64,000 nucleotides of DNA from Lytechinus variegatus (Eukaryota > Echinodermata > Echinoidea > Temnopleuroida > Toxopneustidae), in contig NC_054756.1 of the NCBI RefSeq assembly GCF_018143015.1, positions 19,613,361-19,677,360 of the forward strand, read 5' to 3'. The notes under the pieces were generated by a model. It was not told where the DNA came from and searched no databases. It saw nothing but the letters and a program-made list of their open reading frames with translations. Below are positions 57,849 through 64,000 of this stretch, one piece after another. Position numbers and translations under genes: made by a program. Position 1 is the first letter of the stretch; every line of letters begins with the position of its first letter.

Positions 57849-58113
57849 ATGGAGCCTCAAATCGTTCTCATAACTGGCTGCTCTTCAGGTATCGGGCTCG
57901 CCACTGCCACTCGTCTCGCTCTCGACAACGATCAGCGATACATCGTCATCGCAACGGTAATTTCGATGTCGGAAAGGGCGGAGCTGATGACTGCCCTGGG
58001 CGACGCCCTGGATAAAACAGTTTTCATCAAAGTTTTGGACGTAACGAATGACGAGAATATATCTTCTGTGGTTGACAATGTCATTAATACTCATGAGCGG
58101 ATCGATGTTTTGA
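57849..58113 (+). CDS. SDR copy 3 (HSD17B1/RDH8-like), exon 1
   Basis: 265 bp, the same structure as copies 1 and 2, with a GTGAGT donor. The product starts MEPQIVLITGCSSGIG, the TGxxxGIG motif with the most usual Ser at the variable position. It continues ATRLALDNDQRYIVIATVIS and KVLDVTNDENIS, ending HERIDVL. It is very similar to copy 2 (about 90% at the DNA level). The HSD17B1 Arg of TLRD is again replaced (TVIS). Only exons 1 and 2 of this gene lie in the window; the YxxxK exon and the C-terminal exon must lie beyond 64000, if present. Confidence 0.9.
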
Positions 58114-59029
58114 GTGAGTTCTTTAATTGTATTGTTTGTTTGTTTTTTGCTTCATATTATAATTAGGAATTGTTCAGAATTGTTATTGTACGAATGGACC
58201 TAGGTCCATGTTGTACCGCAGATATATGAGAAAGTGTGTCTTTGACGTCAACTTAGGGTTGAAAATAATTATACTTGAATAATTAGTAAAATTCATCGAA
58301 TAAAATGCTGAAAATATCAAAATCTGAAAACAAATACCAAAGTTAACGGACTTGTAAGATTAGCAATATCTTGTGGAACAGTACATGTAGTTATGGAAGT
58401 CGTGATGAGTGTATGATATATGATAAAGTTGCGGCAATGAATCAGTTGACGATGACATATATTGATTTGAATGGAAATAATTTCATGATTATAATAAAAT
58501 AAAAAAAAGAAAAAATGGGGATATGACATCAAATTTGCTCATTGAATTTTCATGAAGACATGCATAAAACCCATAAAACATTTTCACCGAAATTATGTAC
58601 AAATTCTTAAAATATCATGTTGTTCCTTGTCCGATTTTTACAAATGTTCATTGTTTCCTTAACCTGATTTTCCTAAATCTGTTCAAGCCATATTATTTTT
58701 CAGGCTAGAACATGCATTCCTTTAAAAAGTGCTTCCTGTTTTTTTGTACGTCCCTTGCATGGGTTGTGACTCATTTTTCACAGTTGTCTGAACATTTTTA
58801 ATAGACCAAAACTGAATGGGTTCAGGGCCGAGACACGGGAAAGCACAAAAAGGGTGTTTTTCATTATCTTTTTTTAATCTATTCATATTGAAAACAGTCG
58901 GTTCGTTGGGCAAATCCATAAGTTTTCGAAATTCAATTCAATTCTAGACATGGGTGAATGAAACTTTTGAATGATTAAATTATACACTGGGAAAACAATA
59001 GCATTTTAAGAATATTGTTTGGGCCTATC

Positions 59030-59266
59030 ACTCTAACAACTGTTAGGTACCATGGTCACATTTGTTCTACGGCGGCCGTACGGCGAGTCCAACTACATAT
59101 AGGTGGTTTGAATCAAAATTGATAAAACGGCTGTTTTCGACTCGCCGTACGGCCGCCGTAGAACAAATGTGACCATGGTAAACTTTATGACAACTTCTTT
59201 TAACTTTTAGAAAAAATTGTAATACTTTCAGAATAGTTTTTAAAAGAAATAGTTGTTAGAGTTACG
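59030..59266. mobile_element. Nested palindromes with a perfect 42-bp hairpin
   Basis: The inner arms 59048-59089 and 59139-59180 are exact reverse complements over 42 bp, with a 49-nt loop. The arms begin TACCATGGTCACATTTG and are GC-rich toward the loop. Outer arms CTCTAACAACTGTTA and AATAGTTGTTAGAG (about 59031 and 59247) surround it. It is probably a young MITE of the CATGGTCACA type inserted in an older palindrome, in SDR copy 3 intron 1. Confidence 0.85.
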
Positions 59267-59654
59267 GACATATACAAACATTTTAAACAAACAATTTGTA
59301 GTTTGTGTGTTAGAAGCTTGGAAAGGTCGTTTTCCTAGACTAAAATGATCATATGCATGCAATATCATTTATTGATATGAATACAATTTGCTTTCGAGTT
59401 AGCTGGTTCATAGGAATCAATAACTGAGAGCGGTTAAATGGGGACGTGGATCCAAAGTAGGAAGATGAGCAGTTGATTACAATATTTAACGATTTATTGC
59501 ATTGACCCATGGAAATTATCGTAAAATCAATAACTATGTAGGCTATACATGCTATAAAAATATCTAGTGATGCCAATCTTTCATTTACCAAACGATCTTC
59601 AGATGAGAGTATGTAACATTTTGAGATCAGGGTCAACTCATATATATATACATA

Positions 59655-59725
59655 TGCCTGTGTGTGTGTGTGGTTGAGGGTGTGTTTTTGAGGGTGTGCG
59701 TGTGTGTGTGTATGAGAGAGAGAGA
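59655..59725. repeat. TG/AG-rich microsatellite
   Basis: Interrupted GT dinucleotides (59659-59710) followed by AGAGAG. The minus-strand His/Thr-rich frames here are artefacts of it. Confidence 0.85.
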
Positions 59726-59803
59726 AAATATATGTGTACAACAGCTTTGACAACTCTTTTACATATTTTGTGAAAGAAGTTGATGAAAGTAGGCGTAAGT
59801 AGC

Positions 59804-60417
59804 TTAAAGGTCAAGTCCACCTCAGAAAAATGTTGATTTGAATCAATAGAGAAAAATCAGACAAGCACAATGCTGAAAATTTCATCAAAATCGGATGTAA
59901 AATAAGAAAGTTATGACATTTCAAAGTTTCGCTTATTTTCAACAAAATATTTATATGAACGAGCCAGTTACATCCAAATGCATGAGAGAGTCGATGATGT
60001 CACTCAATATTTCTTTTGTTTTTTATCGTTTGAATTATACAATATTTCAATTTTTACGAATTTGATGATTAGGACCTCCTTGCCTGAAACACAAAATGTA
60101 AAATAATGGATTGCCACGTGTTCAGGGAAGAATGAAACTTCATTTCACATGACAATGACGAGAAAATCAAAAAAATATTTCATATTTCATAATAATAAAA
60201 TAGAAAAGAAATAGTGAGTGAGTGATGTCATCAACTCTCTCATTTGGATAAAACTGGCTCGTTCATATAATTATTTCGTTAAAAATAAGCGAAACTTTAA
60301 AATGCCATAACTTTCTTATCTTACATCCGATTTTGATGAAATTTTCAATGTTATGCTTGTTAAATTTTTATCTTTTTATTCAAATTAAGATTTTGTTGGG
60401 GTGGACTTGTCCTTTAA
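59804..60417. mobile_element. 614-bp long-palindrome MITE (TTAAAGG family)
   Basis: The ends are TTAAAGGTCAAGTCCACC and the inverse GGTGGACTTGTCCTTTAA. The arms pair for roughly 200 bp each through ATTTCATCAAAATCGGATGT, AAGTTTCGCTTATTTT and ACGAGCCAGTT. The whole unit could form a very long hairpin. Relatives are at 51860-52679 and, in layout, 47172-47771. Confidence 0.87.
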
Positions 60418-60867
60418 AGAAAAATTCCAGTAATTGCAGTAAACACTGATTTCATGAGAAAGTCTGTAAAACAAGGCTTAATTGTCAGTATATCATCGAG
60501 GATCTAGATCTGGTACAGTTACATTAACTGAACGTTGTGAAATCTTGAAATCTACGCTAAAAAATTTTCACACCGAAGATCCCAACACAGATAAGCGCAC
60601 GTGGGACAATGTATAATTATTACTTAGAGCGTGGGGCCCGACGGCTCTACCCGAATCGTGATGTGCTTATTTGCTGATTTCTCAGCAATTATACAATTTC
60701 TTCGAGAATCCTTTGGCACATGCGTTTTATTTATACACTTTGGTGATAATTTCATTGGATTCTGTACGAACTCATTTTAATATCGTTACCAAAACTAGCA
60801 TTTACCTTTAAATCACGTTTCCCAAGAGCTGTCTGCCCTTTGGAAAAATGGGTAATGCCGAAAAAAT

Positions 60868-60938
60868 GTCTCTGTCGGGAATAGAACCTAGCCCACCAGC
60901 TTGGGACGCTTGTGCCTTAACCACTAGACCACAAAGAC
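60868..60938 (-). pseudogene. tRNA-like sequence (tRNA pseudogene or SINE head)
   Basis: Read on the minus strand, GTCTTTG at the 5' end can pair with CAGAGAC at the 3' end (one wobble). There is an A box TGGTCTAGTGG and a B-box-like GGTTCTATTCC. An anticodon arm with loop GTCCCAA would place CCC at the anticodon. The T stem is mismatched and the B box is atypical, so I do not call a working tRNA gene. It is more likely a SINE head or a pseudogene. Confidence 0.5.
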
Positions 60939-61095
60939 GGGTTATTGGCAAGTGCGACCCCGATCCGATAGACGGTCAGATAAACAGATTTTCGACACTA
61001 TACCAATTATAATTTCATATCATGGTGATTTCAATTCTTCATGGCAAATATTATTTATTATTATTTCTATATGCATTTTTTTATCATATCAATAG

Positions 61096-61275
61096 TAAAC
61101 ATCGCTGGAGTGGTCTTCCTCGGAATTCCTGAGCAGATGCCGAGGGAAAAGATTGACCTTATGTTCAGTGTTAATGTGATGGGGGCTATGAGACTCACAC
61201 AAGCTGTCCTGCCGCACATGAAAGAAAGAAGAGCAGGGAAGATTATTGCTGTTACAAGCAGTCTCGCCAGGCAAG
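61096..61275 (+). CDS. SDR copy 3, exon 2: NNAG region and catalytic Ser
   Basis: 180 bp, phase 1-1, acceptor ATCAATAG ending at 61095, donor GTAAAG. The junction gives I-NIAGV, a variant of NNAG. It then reads FLGIPEQMPREKIDLMFSVN, GAMRLTQAVLPHMKERRAGK and IIAVTSSLARQG, with the catalytic Ser present. Exons 3 and 4 were not found between here and 64000. Confidence 0.92.
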
Positions 61276-61369
61276 GTAAAGTTCCTCTTTCGATTAAGAC
61301 GAATGCCATTATAGTCAAGTAGAACCACAACATGACCGTCAAGTTGGGTAAATATGCATTTTTTTATGG

Positions 61370-64000
61370 AAGTTGTAGTATAGGGTGTCTACTTCAAGAA
61401 TCCGACGGGTGCCACTTGGGCACCCTTGGGCATTTTTTTAAAACTGACGTCATAGGCCACGCCTGCTTTTTTTATATACCTCTCAAATATGACTTTCATA
61501 TTTTACGGAATAAACATGTCATGTTTGGTATCAAATTAAAGCTAATGACAAATCAAATGGAAATATATGGATCACTGGGCATTTAAATCACACCAATATC
61601 AGTTAAATATCATTTAAGGTCATAAAAGGTCAAATTGCATACAAATGTATGTAATACATATAAGCCGAAAAAACATGTTCTAAGTTAGGTATCATATGCA
61701 TTTTTTGCTGAAAGTTAAGTTGAGGGTGGGCATATTAAGAACGTGACGTCATAAACCACACATACTTTCTTGCATTCCTCTTCATTGTTATTTTTCTCTT
61801 GAGAGGAATAAAAATATCATGTTTTATATCAAATTATAGCAAATGCAAAATCGAATCCACAAATATGAATCACAAGGCATTTATATTGCGTTCAGATCAA
61901 TTGAAGGTCATGAAAGGTCAAGTTAGGTCACAAATGCAAGCAATGCAACATATAAAGCACTGAAGTTTGGAATACAAACAAATTGAGCATTGAATATATT
62001 TTTGGCTGATAGTTATGCTGAGGATGTGTATATCTATAATCTGACAGGGGCTACTTTGGTACCCTGGGGCAACGTCATTTTCTGACGTCATAGACCACAC
62101 CATCCTTTTCATATAGGTCAAACTCTTAATTATGATTTACAGTATCTCTTCTCTGGTGAACGGAATAAACATATCATACTTTGTATCAAATTAAAGCTTA
62201 TGGAAAATGGAGTGTAAATTTATAAAAAAAAAATAAATAAATCACATGCCAAGGTCACCTTTAGGTCATTTTAGCCGATGAAAGCTCTAATGAAGGCGGG
62301 AGTTTATCAGTACTTAAAAAGTGAAAATTCCTCAACAACCTCGACTGCATGTCTGTGCCTTAGCTGTATACTTTGTCATGTTCGTTTCACACTTGCAGTA
62401 TGAATTATGAATACATGATTCGACGGCTGGGCAGCAACTGCATTAAGTCTCATAGAACATGGTGACACTGACTTGCATCTGCAAAGGTACCAACCACTGT
62501 ATCATTAACAAGTACGGGTAGGTCTAATGTCCTGTTCCACGTACTCGGGTAGGTCTAATGTCCTGTTCCACGTTGTATCAGTTATCTTCCGAAGATGTCA
62601 TGGGCGTGAGCATAGTTTAAATAATTTTCTCTGACAACACTGACATTTGTGTTCTACGAGAATCTTCTCATTTAAGGTTTACAAGCATACTGAAGAACAA
62701 GTGATCGATATTAAAGTTATAACTAAGAGAGAAAAAAAATCTGGCTGTGCACAGACAATATTTTAGGTTGGGATAACATATTGTGTCAATCTGGCAAGGA
62801 AAATACTTCCACCCTGAACTTGCTTAATCCTCTTCAAGACTGATTTGCCCCTCTTCAATCTCGATTGCATGTTAATCTATAATTGTGTTTAGAATGGCAC
62901 AATACGATACACCAAAGTGACAAACGCAAGCCCTAGAATATGCATGGTGGCCCCGATATTAATACACATGGAATAAGTTCTGACAATTCCATGATGAGAG
63001 TATCCACTGTGCTATGAACAGGTACAGGAATGCCCTCCTAACTTAATATACTTCCCAGCATACATGAAAGGTTAGTTGCAGAAAAGATTTTCTCCGGCTG
63101 AAGATCCTGGAGAAGAGCACATTTGACACGCTCTTTTGCTGACTTTTCAGTCGGGGTAGGCTCTTAATCTTTACATTTATTATTAGTCAAGAAAGAGCTA
63201 AAGTTTGAATACTACAGCTTTAATTGATCCTGATTCCTGTCCACTTCTTCTACATCAGGCTCTGTAGAGTAAGCAGTAAGTTCAGAGTGAAAGTATTTCC
63301 CTTTCCAAATTAACACAACATTGTATCCCACCCTAATGAAAGGAATTGTGCACAGCCAGCTTTTTTTCCTAGATTCAATACCATACATATCGATTACCTT
63401 TCCATCAGAATGCAAAACGCTTGTAAATCCTAAAAGCAGAACAGTCTGGTAGAACAGAAAAATCAGTGTCGTCAGAGAAAAATCATGTATGCTTCTACTC
63501 CCATGACATCTTCAAAAGATAACTGATATTACGTGGAACAGGACATTAGGCCTTCCCCGCACTTGTTTATGACACAGTGTGTTTTATTTCTGTATAAATG
63601 TACATTCCATTTTCCACAAACTTTCATGTGATACCAAACATGATGTGTTCATTCCATCCACTAGATCAGAGATAAGTCATAATTAAGAGGTTGTCCTATG
63701 TGAAAAGGATGGTGTGGTTTATGACGGCAGAAAATGACGTTGCCCCAACGCTACCAAAGTAGCCCCTGTCAGATTCAGAAAATACAGATCCTCAACATAA
63801 CCTAAAGCCCAAAATACATATGATACCCAACTTGTTTGTATTCCATAATGCTTTATATGTTGCATTGCTTACATTTGTGACCTCACTTGACCTTTCATGA
63901 CCTTAAATGACCTTTAATTGATCTGAACGCAATATAAATGCCCTGTGATTCATATTTGTGGATTCGGTTTTGCATTTGCTATAATTTGATATCACACATG
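61370..64000. mobile_element. Large foldback element, right arm cut by the window end
   Basis: The left arm (about 61370-62760) is made of at least three diverged tandem modules of about 300-340 bp, sharing GACGTCATA.ACCAC, ATATCAAATTA.AGC and AAGGTCA.GAAAGGTCAA. The right arm (about 63340 to the window end) is the inverse. For example, CTGACAGGGGCTACTTTGGT (62041) recurs inverted at 63759-63778, GTCCTGTTCCACGT recurs inverted at 63532, and GGCTGTGCACA recurs inverted at 63348. The centre is near 63050. Inverted arms built of tandem modules are the layout of foldback (FB-type) elements. No protein is seen. Confidence 0.75.

Noticed and set aside
60868-60938. Functional tRNA-Gly(CCC) gene on the minus strand
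   Set aside because: The acceptor and D stems fit, but the T stem is mismatched and the B box is altered. Kept only as a tRNA-like pseudogene or SINE head.

Overview
The window looks like genomic DNA of a marine invertebrate deuterostome. An echinoderm, probably a sea urchin, is my best guess; a hemichordate, a cephalochordate or another echinoderm class cannot be excluded. The reasons are AT-rich non-coding DNA, short exons with GT-AG introns, extracellular-domain exons that all have phase-1 boundaries, animal polyadenylation signals, very many short palindromic transposons, and tRNA-derived SINEs. There is no bacterial or phage gene structure. Most open frames longer than 60 codons are low-complexity or transposon sequence. 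The real coding sequence is a small set of exons joined by splice sites.

Region 1 (about 0.6 to 16.1 kb, + strand) is the 3' part of a gene for a type I membrane receptor. The exons, in order, encode a WSC domain, two sushi/CCP modules, four Thr/Ser/Pro-rich mucin-like stalk segments (two from an exact exon duplication), one membrane span and a cytoplasmic tail. The tail has an ITIM-like VTYAVV motif and ends in a possible class I PDZ ligand. The signal peptide and any earlier domains must lie upstream. Introns carry MITEs, including a 1.5-kb hAT-type element with 8-bp target duplications and an internal array with a period near 112 bp.

Region 2 (16.1 to 28.2 kb) is gene-poor. It holds pyrimidine tracts, a palindromic MITE, a mariner-type element, a SINE, a C-rich minisatellite of about 1.2 kb, and a decayed segment that reappears near 56 kb.

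Region 3 (28.3 kb to the window end, + strand) is a tandem cluster of three short-chain dehydrogenase/reductase genes of the HSD17B1/RDH8 type. Copy 1 (28268-30497, 4 exons) and copy 2 (36339-51144, 4 exons, with a 13.3-kb first intron) are complete. Copy 3 starts at 57849, and only its first two exons fall in the window. Exon lengths (265, 180 and 94 bp) and intron phases (1, 1, 2) are the same wherever they can be compared. Copies 2 and 3 have TATA boxes upstream. Each copy differs at residues that are usually conserved in SDRs.

The intron and spacer DNA of region 3 is dense with mobile DNA: a 5.2-kb TA-flanked element with another TA-flanked element inside it carrying a higher-order satellite, a LINE 3' fragment and a tRNA-SINE with similar 3' tails, a TTAA-flanked element, many palindromic MITEs, a perfect 42-bp hairpin, and a large foldback structure that runs off the window end. 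A homologous segment of about 0.3 kb sits 1.6 to 1.8 kb upstream of SDR copies 1 and 3, which suggests a duplication unit larger than the gene itself.
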